DNA of 64,000 nucleotides from Rhodospirillales bacterium (GCA_022823235.1 JAJDXO010000043.1:1-64000), one strand, 5' to 3'; positions 25,761 through 35,641 are shown, counted from the first letter of the stretch. A program made the numbers and translations. Notes: a model not told the origin generated them from the sequence alone.

Positions 25761-28735
25761 GACTCGCCCCCATCCGCCGCCGACGCCCACTCCTTGACCC
25801 GGGCGAGGTGCTCATAGTCCGAGTATTTCGGAGCATTTTCGGGCCGGGGCCGGGCTTCGTAGACCGTCTCCTCCCGGTCGAAAACGGAGATCAGGCCGGA
25901 AAGACCTTCGCGCGCCTCTTCGGCCAACCGGCCGGTATCCTTGGCGGCGGTTCGTATCTCGCCCGCGGGCGCGGTCCCCCGAAGGCGCCAATAGTCGAGC
26001 GCCGAGACCGTTCCAGCTTCGATGCCCTCGAAACCGCCGCTTTCCGCGATCACCGCTTCCAGCGGCAATTGCGGCGCAAACCCGGCGGCGACTTCCTTGC
26101 CGGACGGCAAGGCGCCCGTCTTGTAGTCCACGATACAGAGGGACCCGTCATCCAGGATATCGATGCGGTCGGCCTTGGCCGTCAGCAAGAAGGGGCCGGC
26201 CGGACCTTCCAATTCGGTCCGGCCCTCGACCTCGCTGTGTGAGCCGATAATCGCCTTGCGGCGCCGTTCCTCCCCGGCGACGAACCACTCCGCGATGCGT
26301 TCGAACCTCGGCCACCAGAACGCCCACACGCCCGGCATCCGCAGGCGATCGGCGAATTCGTCGCGGCCTATCGCCAGCAATTCCGCCTTGGGATCGCGGG
26401 GCAGGTCGCCGGGGTACTTTTTGACGAAAGCGCTCAACGCCTCATGGATGATGGTCCCGTATTCCGCGGCGCTGGGCGGCATCTCGATCGGGTCCAGAGC
26501 CGACAGGCCCAGGACATGGCGCGCATAAACGGCATACGGATCACGCATCCAGGTCTCCACCTGGGTTACCGAAAGCCGGCGCGGCCGGGCCGACACCGGG
26601 GGCCTGGGCGCCGGGCGCACGATCGGGTCCGGTGCGGCCGGGTGGTCGAGCATCGACTGCCAATGGTTCCAATCGTGCACGACGAGCCGGTTTTCGGACC
26701 CGCCATGCCGCGCCAGCATGGTGTCCAGCCGGAGCAGCCAGCGGGATGGAACGGCCGGCGTGCCGTCGATCCTCGCCGCCCGCGTCAGCACGACCTCGGG
26801 CGCGCCGCAGGCCTGGACGAAATCGTGGGCCGTCAGACCAACCCGTCTCTCGGGCAAGGGCAGCCCGAACGCCGCCCGCATCGGCCGGCTCATCCACGGG
26901 TCGGCGTCCGCTTCCGGGGGCCAGGTGCCCTCGTTGAGCCCGCCCAATATCATCAGATCCGCATGCTGCAGCCGCGCCTCCAGCAATCCCCAGATGAACA
27001 GACGCGGGTGGGTGCCCCATTGGGACCGGACGACGACCCCCTCCATCAAGGTGGCGAAGAGAGACGGGTAATCACCGGGCGCGATGTCCTCCAGCGTCCC
27101 GATCGCGGCCGACAATTCCGAGATGAAACCGGCGGCGGCGTCACCCTCCTCGCCGGCCCAAAGACGCTCTGCGCCGGACAGTTCATCGGTCGCGGCCAGC
27201 GCCTCCGCCGCCGAAACGTGCGCCTCGACGAGCCGCGAGGGCGGAACGGCGGGAAGTTGATGGAGCGCAGCCAACCCGGCGACCGACGCATGAAATTCGC
27301 CGATCCATTCGGCGGTCTCCGGGTGCTTGCCGCCCAGCCCCTCGGCCAGCGGCTCCAACCCCGGCGCCGGCCGTGCGCCCCGGAGACAGTGCCGTTCCAA
27401 CAATCGGGCCTGACGGCGAAAGGCCGCGGGATCGGCGCCGTTTGCCGCAAGCGGATGCTTCAACAATGCCAGCAGAGGCACCGGCGCGAACCCCTCGGCG
27501 ACCGCCTGGACAATCAGGCTCAGGAACGCGCCGACGGCGGTCCGGTTCAGGGGAAGCCCCGCCGAGTCGTCGATTTCGATGTTCCACCGGCGCAGTTCTC
27601 CGGCGACTCGGCGGGCGAGCTGCCGGTCGGGGGTCACCAAGGCGGCGGTCTTGCCCTTGACCTCGATCGCGCCCCGCATCATCAGGGCAATCGCCCGGGC
27701 CTCCTCCTCGGGGTCGCCGAACTCGGCCCGGGACATGCCGCCGAGGGCCTCGGCCGGCGCCTCCTCCTCGGCATGCCACCGGTCCGTCAGGGGCGCCGGC
27801 AACAAAGCCCGGGACACGAGCCGGGCCCGCGAGCGGCGGCGCTCTCCGGCTTTCCGCTCCGCGCCGTCCGCATCCCAGGGCCAGCCTCTTACGTCGGATA
27901 TTTCAACCTCAAGGCGGTCCAGAAGCCGAACCATTCCCGACTGCGGATGCACATCGTCGAGAACCCGGATCGCATCCTCGTCCAGAGACGCGTCCAGTCC
28001 GGGCAGGACAACCCGGCCGTTCGGCAGATCCGCGATCACCGCCAAAAGGTCGGCGGTCGCCGGCACCGAACCCGTCGAACCCGCTGCAATAACCGGCTGA
28101 TCGGTCGGACGTTGCCTCCACCAATCGGCCTGGGCTTCAAGCAGCCTGTTGCGGCGCTCGGCCGGATCGATGGCGTTTTCCCCGGCGAGAATTTCGGGCC
28201 ATTGATCGGTGACGATTTGCAGGAATTTCAGCGTCTCCTGCCAATGCGCCGCGAACTCTTCAGGCACCAGATCGGCAAGACCGTCATACGAAAGCCGTTC
28301 GGTCTGAATTTGATCGATCAGCCGCGCCAGCTCCCGGGCCAGACACGCGGCCTGGTCCGGCGTGATCTGTCCCCCTTCGAACCGCTGGACGAGGCGGGTA
28401 AGGATCAGAAGACGGCGGATCCCCGGGATCGCGGGCGGAATTGCCGCGGCGCCGGTGCCCGGGATTTCTTCCCAGCCCGCGATCGCCAGTGCATCTTCGT
28501 CGAGATCGCCAAGCGGCAGCATCCGGGGAAGGAGCAGCGCCGACCCGCCGGACTGGCGCAGGAACGCGTCGCGCAAGCTGCGGACGGCGCGCCGTGTCGG
28601 CAGGAATACCTGATATCCGGCCAGCACCCCGGCATCGCCGCCGGTTTCCTTCAGAATGCCGGCGGCGAGCGCGTCGACGAACGGCACCCCCGGCGGGATG
28701 GAATAAACCGAAGAGGTCCGCGGGCTCTCCGTCAT
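25757..28735 (-). CDS. addB: Double-strand break repair protein AddB
   Basis: The 992-residue alphaproteobacterial AddB has a degenerate helicase region (VFLPTRRAVRSLRDAFL, LLPRMLPLGDLDED) and a C-terminal RecB-type nuclease with CIVDYKTGALPSGKE. The nuclease part cuts one strand in the AddAB complex. It overlaps murU by 4 bp upstream (ATGA) and addA by 3 bp downstream, so it belongs to a tightly coupled operon. Confidence 0.93.
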   Translation of the reverse strand: MTESPRTSSVYSIPPGVPFVDALAAGILKETGGDAGVLAGYQVFLPTRRAVRSLRDAFLRQSGGSALLLPRMLPLGDLDEDALAIAGWEEIPGTGAAAIPPAIPGIRRLLILTRLVQRFEGGQITPDQAACLARELARLIDQIQTERLSYDGLADLVPEEFAAHWQETLKFLQIVTDQWPEILAGENAIDPAERRNRLLEAQADWWRQRPTDQPVIAAGSTGSVPATADLLAVIADLPNGRVVLPGLDASLDEDAIRVLDDVHPQSGMVRLLDRLEVEISDVRGWPWDADGAERKAGERRRSRARLVSRALLPAPLTDRWHAEEEAPAEALGGMSRAEFGDPEEEARAIALMMRGAIEVKGKTAALVTPDRQLARRVAGELRRWNIEIDDSAGLPLNRTAVGAFLSLIVQAVAEGFAPVPLLALLKHPLAANGADPAAFRRQARLLERHCLRGARPAPGLEPLAEGLGGKHPETAEWIGEFHASVAGLAALHQLPAVPPSRLVEAHVSAAEALAATDELSGAERLWAGEEGDAAAGFISELSAAIGTLEDIAPGDYPSLFATLMEGVVVRSQWGTHPRLFIWGLLEARLQHADLMILGGLNEGTWPPEADADPWMSRPMRAAFGLPLPERRVGLTAHDFVQACGAPEVVLTRAARIDGTPAVPSRWLLRLDTMLARHGGSENRLVVHDWNHWQSMLDHPAAPDPIVRPAPRPPVSARPRRLSVTQVETWMRDPYAVYARHVLGLSALDPIEMPPSAAEYGTIIHEALSAFVKKYPGDLPRDPKAELLAIGRDEFADRLRMPGVWAFWWPRFERIAEWFVAGEERRRKAIIGSHSEVEGRTELEGPAGPFLLTAKADRIDILDDGSLCIVDYKTGALPSGKEVAAGFAPQLPLEAVIAESGGFEGIEAGTVSALDYWRLRGTAPAGEIRTAAKDTGRLAEEAREGLSGLISVFDREETVYEARPRPENAPKYSDYEHLARVKEWASAADGGES

Positions 28736-29478
28736 CGGTGCCGGATGCCGGGGAAACGCTCGGACATATAGTCTTCAACCTGATCCAGGCCGTCGGCCGT
28801 CCCGACGTGGAACCATTCCCCGTCATGGACGATGCCGTACAGCCGTCCGGCCTCGATCGCCCGGTCATAGAGAAGGTTGAACGAAAACGCGCCGTCGGGG
28901 GCGCCGGCAAGCAGCCGCGGATGCACGATCATCACGCCCGTGTAGGCATAGGGGACCTGCTCCCGTTCCGGCCGGCGGCCGAGGAGCCCGTCCGGATCGA
29001 TAACGAAATCACCGGCCCCTTCATAGCCGTAGGCTTCGACGGTCGAGTGCATGAGCAACAGGGCATCCATCATCGATTCGTCGAAATTCAGCGCCAACCG
29101 TTCAATCGCCGGGGAGGGACCATCAAGCCAGAGCGAATCTGTGTTCACAACCAGAAAAGGTTCGTCTCCGAAGTGCGGCAGGGCATTGGCGACCCCGCCG
29201 CCGGTGTCCAAAAGCTCCGGCTCATGGGATATGACGATTTCCATATCCGGCCGGCGCCTCAAATGGGCTTCGACCTGATCGGCCAGATAGTGGGTATTCA
29301 CCACCGCCTTCCCGATTCCCGATGCGGCCACGCGGTCCAGGCACATATCGATCAGCGTGCGTCCCGCCACCCGGACGAGCGGCTTCGGCGTCTTCTCGGT
29401 GATCGGACGCAGGCGCAGACCCAGCCCCGCGGCGAGCAGCATCGCGGCGCGAAGCGAATGCCGGCCGGCTTCAGCCAT
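28732..29478 (-). CDS. murU: Nucleotidyltransferase, probable MurNAc-1-phosphate uridylyltransferase
   Basis: The 248-residue protein begins with the sugar-nucleotide pyrophosphorylase signature MLLAAGLGLRLRPITEKTPKP, then has LDTGGGV and FLVVNTDSLW (metal Asp). Next to an AmgK-like kinase it fits MurU, which makes UDP-MurNAc in the cell-wall recycling shortcut known from Pseudomonas. The start at 29478 is chosen because the signature begins 12 residues in; the longer frame runs through amgK. Two bp separate it from the amgK stop. A generic mannose-1-phosphate guanylyltransferase activity is an alternative. Confidence 0.82.
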   Translation of the reverse strand: MAEAGRHSLRAAMLLAAGLGLRLRPITEKTPKPLVRVAGRTLIDMCLDRVAASGIGKAVVNTHYLADQVEAHLRRRPDMEIVISHEPELLDTGGGVANALPHFGDEPFLVVNTDSLWLDGPSPAIERLALNFDESMMDALLLMHSTVEAYGYEGAGDFVIDPDGLLGRRPEREQVPYAYTGVMIVHPRLLAGAPDGAFSFNLLYDRAIEAGRLYGIVHDGEWFHVGTADGLDQVEDYMSERFPGIRHR

Positions 29479-29480
29479 AT

Positions 29481-30473
29481 TCAGGCCCGCCTTTGCTGCG
29501 CGGGAACCGTCCGTGACGAGGGCGGAACCGCCGCATCCAGCCAGTCGCGGAGCGGGCCCAGAACGGGATGGCGGCAGGCGCCCGTCAGGAGCCGCCAAAC
29601 CCGCGGGATGTGCCGAAGGTAGGCGAATTTTCCGTCCCGATAGGCGAGCCGGGTGAAAATGCCGATGACCTTGCAGTGCCTTTGAGCGGCGAGAATCGCG
29701 TAGGCCGCCTCGAATGTCCGCCGGTCCTGACCGGGGAACGCGCCGAGGTAGCGCTCGAGCATGAGTCCGGCCAGGCCCGGCTGCAGGTCGCGGCGGGCAT
29801 CCTCGAGCAAGGACATGAGATCGTAGGGCGTGCGGCCGGCCACCGCATCCTGATAGTCCAACAGCCCGACGGCGGCGACCCCGTCGCGCCCGGGAAGCCA
29901 GATGAGGTTGTCGGCGTGGTAGTCCCTGAGCGTAAGGGTCTCCGGCACCTCTTCGAGCATCGGCAGGCACCGCCGCCAAATATCCAGAAAAGCCGTTCGG
30001 GTCCGGGGCGGGGTCGGCGCGCGGAGCGTATTGGGCATATACCAGTCGGTGAACAGCGCCGCTTCGTCGAGAAGCATTTCCTCGCCGTATCCGGCCAGCC
30101 CGTCGGGTACGGAAACCTCGGGGGGCCGGCCGTGCAGATCTATCAGCAGATCGACGGCCCGCTCATAGAGCTCCCGCTCGCCGGCCCCCTTGGCAATGGC
30201 CGCCGTGTAGAGATCGTCGCCAAGGTCCTCGAGGAGAAGCAACCCCGTTTCCCGGTCCTCGGCGTATATCCTCGGCGCGCTGTAACCCAGGTTGAGCAGA
30301 TGGCCGGTCATACGGACGAACGGCCGCACATCTTCCTCAGGCGGCGGCGCATCCATGATCACGGCCGTTTCGCCGCCCAGGGTAATCCGTTCATAGCGCC
30401 GGAAGGACGCATCACCGGCAAGCGGCCGGCGCCGGGCGCCCCCCCAGCCGGCCGCTTCGATGAACGAATCCAT
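29481..30473 (-). CDS. amgK: Aminoglycoside-phosphotransferase-fold kinase, probable AmgK
   Basis: The 330-residue protein has the APH fold: GDASFRRYERI near the N-terminus, the catalytic loop LRDYHADNLIWL and the metal Asp in GLLDYQDAVAG. AmgK phosphorylates MurNAc/GlcNAc at C1, providing the substrate for MurU. The ATG at 30473 is taken as the start; an in-frame TTG at 30503 would overlap tsaE by 17 bp and cannot be excluded. Gene order tsaE-amgK-murU is recurrent in alphaproteobacteria. Confidence 0.82.
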   Translation of the reverse strand: MDSFIEAAGWGGARRRPLAGDASFRRYERITLGGETAVIMDAPPPEEDVRPFVRMTGHLLNLGYSAPRIYAEDRETGLLLLEDLGDDLYTAAIAKGAGERELYERAVDLLIDLHGRPPEVSVPDGLAGYGEEMLLDEAALFTDWYMPNTLRAPTPPRTRTAFLDIWRRCLPMLEEVPETLTLRDYHADNLIWLPGRDGVAAVGLLDYQDAVAGRTPYDLMSLLEDARRDLQPGLAGLMLERYLGAFPGQDRRTFEAAYAILAAQRHCKVIGIFTRLAYRDGKFAYLRHIPRVWRLLTGACRHPVLGPLRDWLDAAVPPSSRTVPAQQRRA

Positions 30474-30486
30474 ATGGTCCGACCGG

Positions 30487-30963
30487 TCAGCCAAGGCCTT
30501 CAAGTTCCTTCAACCGGTCCGCCCATTCGTCGGTGCCTTCGATTTCGACCCGTCGCACATCCTCCCGCTCGCCGATCGCGAAACGCAGGTCGAGCCGCTC
30601 CCAGGGGAGGTAGGCGCCCAACCTCTCCGGCCATTCGATGAGCGAAATGCCTTCGGTGAACGCATCTTCGATATCCAGCTCCAGCGCGTCGTCGGGATTT
30701 TCCAGGCGGTAGAGGTCGAAGTGCCAGATGGTTCCCGCCTCGAGTTCGTAGGTCTGAACCAACGTAAAGGTGGGGCTGGGAATTTCCTCCCGGACGCCCC
30801 ACTCCCTCAGGAACGCCCGGGCAAACGTGGTCTTGCCGGTTCCGAGCTCGCCGGAAAGCGCGATGACGTCTCCGTCTTCGGCGAGCGAAGCGATTTCAGC
30901 GGCCAATTCGGCTGTCGCTTGCTCTCCATCCAGGGTCAGCCGGCGCGGCTTGGGCATGCTCAT
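30487..30963 (-). CDS. tsaE: tRNA t6A37 threonylcarbamoyltransferase ATPase subunit TsaE
   Basis: The 158-residue P-loop protein has SGELGTGKTTFARAF, the SPTFTLVQTYE switch region and HFDLYRLENPDDALELDIED. It supplies the ATPase step in synthesis of t6A on ANN-decoding tRNAs. The start is ATG at 30963; a second Met lies two codons later. It lies between a DivL-like kinase and amgK. Confidence 0.94.
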   Translation of the reverse strand: MSMPKPRRLTLDGEQATAELAAEIASLAEDGDVIALSGELGTGKTTFARAFLREWGVREEIPSPTFTLVQTYELEAGTIWHFDLYRLENPDDALELDIEDAFTEGISLIEWPERLGAYLPWERLDLRFAIGEREDVRRVEIEGTDEWADRLKELEGLG

Positions 30964-31011
30964 GGCACTGTTTTAAAGGGGCGGCGATTGAAGCGAAAGC
31001 GGATTGCTCTA

Positions 31012-32505
31012 CTAAGCCGGACTTTGCGGGATACGGCAGGTGACGGTGGTGCCCCGGTTGAGGCGCGAGACCAGATCAACGGCGCCGCCGTGAAGCTCGA
31101 TGAAGCTTTTGACCAGGGTCAGGCCGAGGCCGGCGCCTTCATGGCCGGCATCCTCTCCCCGGACGAAGCCCCTGAAAACAACGTCGATTTCGGACTTTGG
31201 GATACCGACCCCCGTGTCCTTGACGAATATCTCGATCTCGTCCCGGCCACGCGCCGCACCGAGCGTTACCGTTCCGCCGGGCTCGGTAAATGCCAGCGCG
31301 TTGCTCAACAAATGGAGCAATGCCTGGCGCAAGATGCGGCCGTCGGCAGTGATCCATCCGATCTCGGGCGGACAATCGAACGCCAGCCGAATCCCGTCCG
31401 ACCGGGCGCGTTCCCGGACCAGGCCCAAGAGATCGGTCAACAGGACGTGGAGATCGAGGCTTTCGAGATCGAGACCGAGCAGTCCCGCCTCGAGATTCGC
31501 GAGATCCATCACCTGGTCGATGGTCGACGCCATGGCCGCGGCCGTCGAGGCGATCCCCTCCGCATACTCCTGTTGTCGGCGGTTCAGTTCTCCGACGTAG
31601 CCGCCGCCAAGAAGCTCGGCGAATCCCTTGACCGTGTTGAGGGGCGTCCTGAGTTCGAAAGACAGATTGGCGAGAAACTCGGTCTTGAGCCGGTCGAGGG
31701 CCGCCATCGACTCGGCCTTGGTCTGAAGGGCCTCGCCTTCCCGGACGGTCCGGGTGACATCGGTATATCGAAACAGCATCGACCCGTCGGGGAGCGGGCG
31801 GCGGACGAATTCGAAAACCCGCCCGTCCTCATGGCGAAGCTCCGAGGTCTCCGGGCTGCGGGCAAAGTATTGAGCCGCCAACCGCGCGGCCTCGGCCTCC
31901 CAATCCTCCCACGGCCCGTGCAGGCAGCGGGTCTGACGAACGAAGTCGCTCAAATGCAGCTTCGGGAGTTCGTCGGGAACCTCCCACATCTCGGCAAATG
32001 CCGGGTTGGCCAATCGAAGCCTTCCGTCGCCGCCGAAAACACCGATGGCCTCGGATAGATTGTCGAGCGTGGACTGCTGTACCGCCTGCGCCTCACGCGC
32101 CTGCCGCTCGGCCGACATGCGCCTGCTGAGATCCTCGAAGGCCAGCATCGCCGCTCCCTTTCCGAGAGGCGCCGCGATTCGCCGGAGCGTCGCACCATCC
32201 GGCAGATGGAACACTTCTTCGTGGACCTCCCGCAGTCCGGCCAGGAGCCGTGATTGGGCCTCCCGATAGGCTTGGAAATCGGCCTGTTCGGGCAATTTGC
32301 GGCCGGCCCGCATGCGATCCAGCAGATCGCCGAACGTGGGCCGGCGGTCCAGCCACTCGGTGTCGAGATCGAACAGGGCGGCGAATACGGGATTGAACGC
32401 CTGCACCCGGCCATCGCGCGCGATCAGGCAAACGGCGAGCGGCAACGCCTCGAGGAGGGCGGTATCGATCCCAGGATGCCGGTCGGACGCGTGAAGTGTG
32501 GGCAC
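31012..32505 (-). CDS. divL: DivL-like PAS sensor pseudokinase (Phe in place of phospho-acceptor His)
   Basis: The 497-residue protein has no clear membrane segment. It contains PAS-like domains (about residues 15-125 and 145-255), a dimerisation helix with FLANLSFELRTPLN and an HATPase_c domain (N-box LLHLLSNALAF, G1 VKDTGVGIP, G2 EGAGLGLTLVK). The usual SHELRTPL has Phe at residue 283 (codon TTC at 31657-31659). DivL of Caulobacter, a cell-fate pseudokinase regulating CckA, has Tyr at this site, and the neighbours (tsaE, amgK, addB) fit the divL locus. Orthology is inferred from this context; Phe cannot be phosphorylated. Confidence 0.75.
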   Translation of the reverse strand: MPTLHASDRHPGIDTALLEALPLAVCLIARDGRVQAFNPVFAALFDLDTEWLDRRPTFGDLLDRMRAGRKLPEQADFQAYREAQSRLLAGLREVHEEVFHLPDGATLRRIAAPLGKGAAMLAFEDLSRRMSAERQAREAQAVQQSTLDNLSEAIGVFGGDGRLRLANPAFAEMWEVPDELPKLHLSDFVRQTRCLHGPWEDWEAEAARLAAQYFARSPETSELRHEDGRVFEFVRRPLPDGSMLFRYTDVTRTVREGEALQTKAESMAALDRLKTEFLANLSFELRTPLNTVKGFAELLGGGYVGELNRRQQEYAEGIASTAAAMASTIDQVMDLANLEAGLLGLDLESLDLHVLLTDLLGLVRERARSDGIRLAFDCPPEIGWITADGRILRQALLHLLSNALAFTEPGGTVTLGAARGRDEIEIFVKDTGVGIPKSEIDVVFRGFVRGEDAGHEGAGLGLTLVKSFIELHGGAVDLVSRLNRGTTVTCRIPQSPA

Positions 32506-32551
32506 CGGCGAATCTTAGGCCGGGGCCCATCGGCCAGCAATAGGCTGGATG

Positions 32552-33847
32552 CTAGTAGCGGTAATAGTCGGGCTTGTAGGGCCCGGCCTGCCGGACGCCG
32601 ATATACTCGGCCTGCGCCGGCGTGAGCGCCGTGAGTTTTGCCCCCAGCTTGCCGAGATGCAGGCGCGCCACCTTCTCGTCCAGATCCTTGGGCAGGACAT
32701 AGACCTTGTTCTCGTAACTGCCGGCGTTGCTCCAGAGCTCGATCTGGGCCAGCACCTGGTTGGTGAAGCTGGCGCTCATGACGAAGCTCGGATGACCGGT
32801 GGCGCAGCCCAAATTCACCAGCCGGCCCTCGGCCAGCACGATGATCCGCTTGCCGTCCGGGAACTCCACCTCGTCCACCTGGGGCTTCACATTGTGCCAT
32901 TTGTAGTTCCGCAGGGATTCGATCTGAATTTCGGAATCGAAGTGACCGATGTTGGAAACGATGGCCCGGTCCTTCATCTCCCGCATGTGGTCGATGGTGA
33001 TGACGTCGATGTTGCCCGTGGTGGTCACGAAAACGTCGCCGATGGGCGCCGCCTCGTCCATCGTGACCACTTCATAGCCTTCCATCGACGCCTGAAGAGC
33101 GCAGATGGGGTCGATTTCGGTCACCAGAACCCGGGCGCCCTGGCCCCGGAGACTGGCGGCCGAGCCCTTGCCCACGTCGCCATATCCGGCGACCACGGCG
33201 ACCTTGCCGGCCAGCATCACATCGGTTGCCCGCTTGATGCCGTCGACCAAACTCTCCCGGCAGCCATAGAGATTGTCGAATTTCGACTTGGTCACCGAAT
33301 CGTTGACGTTGAAGGCCGGCACCATCAACGAGCCTTCCTTCTCCATCTCGTAGAGGCGGTGAACGCCGGTGGTGGTTTCCTCGGACAGTCCCTTGACGCC
33401 GGCCATCTTGTCCTTGTGCGTCTCGTGCATGACCGCCGTGAGGTCGCCGCCGTCATCCAGTATCATGTTGGGCGCCCAGCCATCGGGTCCCTCGATGGTT
33501 TGATCGATACACCACCAGAACTCTTCCTCGGTCTCCCCCTTCCAGGCGAAGACCGGAATATTCTCGGCGGCGATGGCCGCGGCGGCCTGATCCTGGGTGG
33601 AGAAGATGTTGCACGAACTCCAGCGGATCTCCGCGCCGAGGTCGATGAGCGTTTCAATCAGCACGGCCGTCTGAATGGTCATGTGGAGGCAACCGGCGAT
33701 GCGGGCGCCCGCCAACGGCCTTTTGCCGGCGTATTCCTCGCGGACCGCCATCAGACCGGGCATCTCCGTCTCGGCGATGGCGATTTCCTTGCGGCCCCAT
33801 TCGGCCAGGTCCATGTCGGCAACTTTGTAATCGTTCGCGGCGCCCAT
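32552..33847 (-). CDS. ahcY: Adenosylhomocysteinase
   Basis: The 431-residue enzyme hydrolyses S-adenosylhomocysteine and keeps the methylation cycle running. It contains the NAD-binding [20 protein letters not shown], the substrate segment [17 protein letters not shown], and the C-terminal [10 protein letters not shown]. The ATG at 33847 follows GGAGAGG and opens on the family N-terminus [14 protein letters not shown]. No SAH riboswitch motif was seen in the 155 bp before it. Confidence 0.97.
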   Translation of the reverse strand: MGAANDYKVADMDLAEWGRKEIAIAETEMPGLMAVREEYAGKRPLAGARIAGCLHMTIQTAVLIETLIDLGAEIRWSSCNIFSTQDQAAAAIAAENIPVFAWKGETEEEFWWCIDQTIEGPDGWAPNMILDDGGDLTAVMHETHKDKMAGVKGLSEETTTGVHRLYEMEKEGSLMVPAFNVNDSVTKSKFDNLYGCRESLVDGIKRATDVMLAGKVAVVAGYGDVGKGSAASLRGQGARVLVTEIDPICALQASMEGYEVVTMDEAAPIGDVFVTTTGNIDVITIDHMREMKDRAIVSNIGHFDSEIQIESLRNYKWHNVKPQVDEVEFPDGKRIIVLAEGRLVNLGCATGHPSFVMSASFTNQVLAQIELWSNAGSYENKVYVLPKDLDEKVARLHLGKLGAKLTALTPAQAEYIGVRQAGPYKPDYYRY

Positions 33848-34002
33848 CCATCCTCTCCGGGGTGTCCGTAAATCAAGGGCGGCAGGGATAGCAGCAGCCA
33901 TTTGGCCGGGCAAGGAATAACCCCGCTTCCGTCCCACTCGTCCCACTCCGCCCGGCGCAAGGGCCGGCGCGGCGGTTTCAACGGCCCTGGATCAGCCGGG
34001 GA

Positions 34003-34275
34003 TCAGCCGTCCTCTTCCTCGAACCCGGCTTCGACCAGTTCGGTGATGGCGGCCATGGCCCGGTCTCCCTCCGGGCCCGAGGCTGTCACCTCGATCCGCA
34101 TGCCGGGCGCTGCCGCCAGCATCATCAGGCCCATGATCGACGTGCCGAGAACCGTCGTTCCGTCCTTGGACACGGTGACCTCGGCATCGAACTCCGAGAC
34201 CAGCTTGACGAACTTTGCCGCGGCCCGGGCGTGCAGACCGCGCGAGTTGCAAATGGTGAGGATCGATCGGGGCAT
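34003..34275 (-). CDS. ptsH: HPr-type phosphocarrier of the nitrogen-related PTS
   Basis: The 90-residue protein has the phospho-acceptor H15 in SRGLHARAAAKF and the regulatory S46 in GTSIMGLMMLAA, which HPr kinase modifies. It ends in an acidic tail. It follows the EIIA gene by 26 bp. With EIIA, RapZ and HprK it forms the regulatory PTS of alphaproteobacteria; no sugar permease is encoded here and enzyme I lies elsewhere. Confidence 0.95.
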   Translation of the reverse strand: MPRSILTICNSRGLHARAAAKFVKLVSEFDAEVTVSKDGTTVLGTSIMGLMMLAAAPGMRIEVTASGPEGDRAMAAITELVEAGFEEEDG

Positions 34276-34301
34276 GGCGGCTGGAGCCCTACCGGATTGG
34301 G

Positions 34302-34709
34302 CTAGTCGGTCTCCTTGGCCAGCAATTGGGAAGCGACATTGATGTACTTCCGGCCTGCCTCCTGGGCCTTGGCCACCGCCTCGCCGAGTTCAAGCTCGTC
34401 CCGGACGCTGGCGAGCTTGACCAGCATCGGCAGATTGACCCCGGCAATCACCTCGATGTTCGCGCGTTCCATTATGGAAATAGCCAAATTCGACGGCGTG
34501 CCGCCAAACATGTCGGTGAGAACGACGACGCCGTCCCCGCTGTCCGTCTCCTGAACGCTGTTCACGATATCGGCGCGGCGGCGCTCCATGTCGTCGTCCG
34601 GGCCTATGCAGACCGAAGCGACTTGCAGCTGAGGTCCAACGACGTGCTCCAGCGCACCGATGAGCTCGTCGGCCAAATGGCCGTGGGTAACCAAAACCAA
34701 TCCGATCAT
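34302..34709 (-). CDS. PTS EIIA component, mannose (EIIA-Man) family
   Basis: The 135-residue protein has the phospho-acceptor H9 in VLVTHGHLADEL and the VVVLTDMFGGTPSNLA strand-loop typical of EIIA-Man. In this genomic setting it is a phosphorylation-dependent regulator, not part of a sugar transporter, since EIIB/C/D partners are absent. It overlaps rapZ by 4 bp upstream. Confidence 0.93.
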   Translation of the reverse strand: MIGLVLVTHGHLADELIGALEHVVGPQLQVASVCIGPDDDMERRRADIVNSVQETDSGDGVVVLTDMFGGTPSNLAISIMERANIEVIAGVNLPMLVKLASVRDELELGEAVAKAQEAGRKYINVASQLLAKETD

Positions 34710-35641
34710 CGGGATTCCTCTTTTGCCGGGACCGGTGGATCAGCCGGCCCCAGATCACGATGGCGAACCTGAACCTTCTCGCCCAGGCTGTCAAACCACC
34801 CGCCCAGCCGTTCCGCCACGTAGACGGAGCGGTGCCGGCCGCCCGTGCAGCCTATCCCGATGGTCAAATAGTTTTTTCCCTCCGCCTTATAGGACGGCAG
34901 GAGCGGCCGGAGCAGATTGGTCAGTCCGTCCCAAAAACTCCCGAATGCCGAATCCTCGGCAATGTACGTCCCGACGGCCTCGTCCCGCCCGCTTTGCGGC
35001 CGCAGTTCGGGATCGTAATGGGGGTTTGCGAGAAACCGCACGTCGAAGACGAGATCCGCATCCCGGGGCAAACCCCGCCGATAGGAAAACGACGTCACGA
35101 AAATATTGAGGCCGCTGCCGCCGCCCGGCAAAAAATGAGCCTCGAGCAATTGCTTGAGCTCGCCGGGCGCCATGCCGGTGGTATCGATAACGTGATGAGC
35201 CCGGTCGCGAAGCCGTGAGACGACCCGTCTTTCATGTGCGATGCCATCGGCAATCGGCCGGTCCATGGCCAGCGGATGACGGTGCCGGGTGACCTCATAG
35301 CGGCGCCTGAGTTCCTCGTCGTCGCAATCAACGAATAGGATTTCCACGTCGACGGACTCCGTGCCGGCCAGTTCGTCGAATTGGGTCAGGAAGGCATCCA
35401 CGCCGAACCCGCGGGTCCGGATATCGACGCCGACCGCGATAGGCCGGTCGAAACCGGAGCCCGCTAGTCCCGGCTGCGCCGACAGAACCAAGCTCCCTAG
35501 CAGCGGCAGCGGAACGTTGTCGACGGCTTCGTAGTCGAGATCTTCGAAGGCTTTCAGGACGGAGGTCTTCCCGGCGCCCGATATTCCGGTCACCAGGACC
35601 AGCCGGGCGGCCGCCGCGGGTTTCGCCGGTGCCCCGGTCAC
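34706..35641 (-). CDS. rapZ: RNase adapter RapZ (YvcJ family)
   Basis: The 311-residue protein has an N-terminal P-loop domain (LVTGISGAGKTSVLKAFED, YEAVDNVPLPLL) and a C-terminal RapZ domain with DVRFLANPHYDPELRPQSG and IGIGCTGGRHRSVYV. In E. coli RapZ binds RNA and metabolites and controls amino-sugar synthesis; the role in this lineage is not established. It overlaps hprK and the EIIA gene by 4 bp each. Confidence 0.94.
   Translation of the reverse strand: MTGAPAKPAAAARLVLVTGISGAGKTSVLKAFEDLDYEAVDNVPLPLLGSLVLSAQPGLAGSGFDRPIAVGVDIRTRGFGVDAFLTQFDELAGTESVDVEILFVDCDDEELRRRYEVTRHRHPLAMDRPIADGIAHERRVVSRLRDRAHHVIDTTGMAPGELKQLLEAHFLPGGGSGLNIFVTSFSYRRGLPRDADLVFDVRFLANPHYDPELRPQSGRDEAVGTYIAEDSAFGSFWDGLTNLLRPLLPSYKAEGKNYLTIGIGCTGGRHRSVYVAERLGGWFDSLGEKVQVRHRDLGPADPPVPAKEESR

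Noticed and set aside
33848..34002. Possible SAH riboswitch upstream of ahcY
   Set aside because: The gap was read on the minus strand and no SAH-riboswitch core motif was found.
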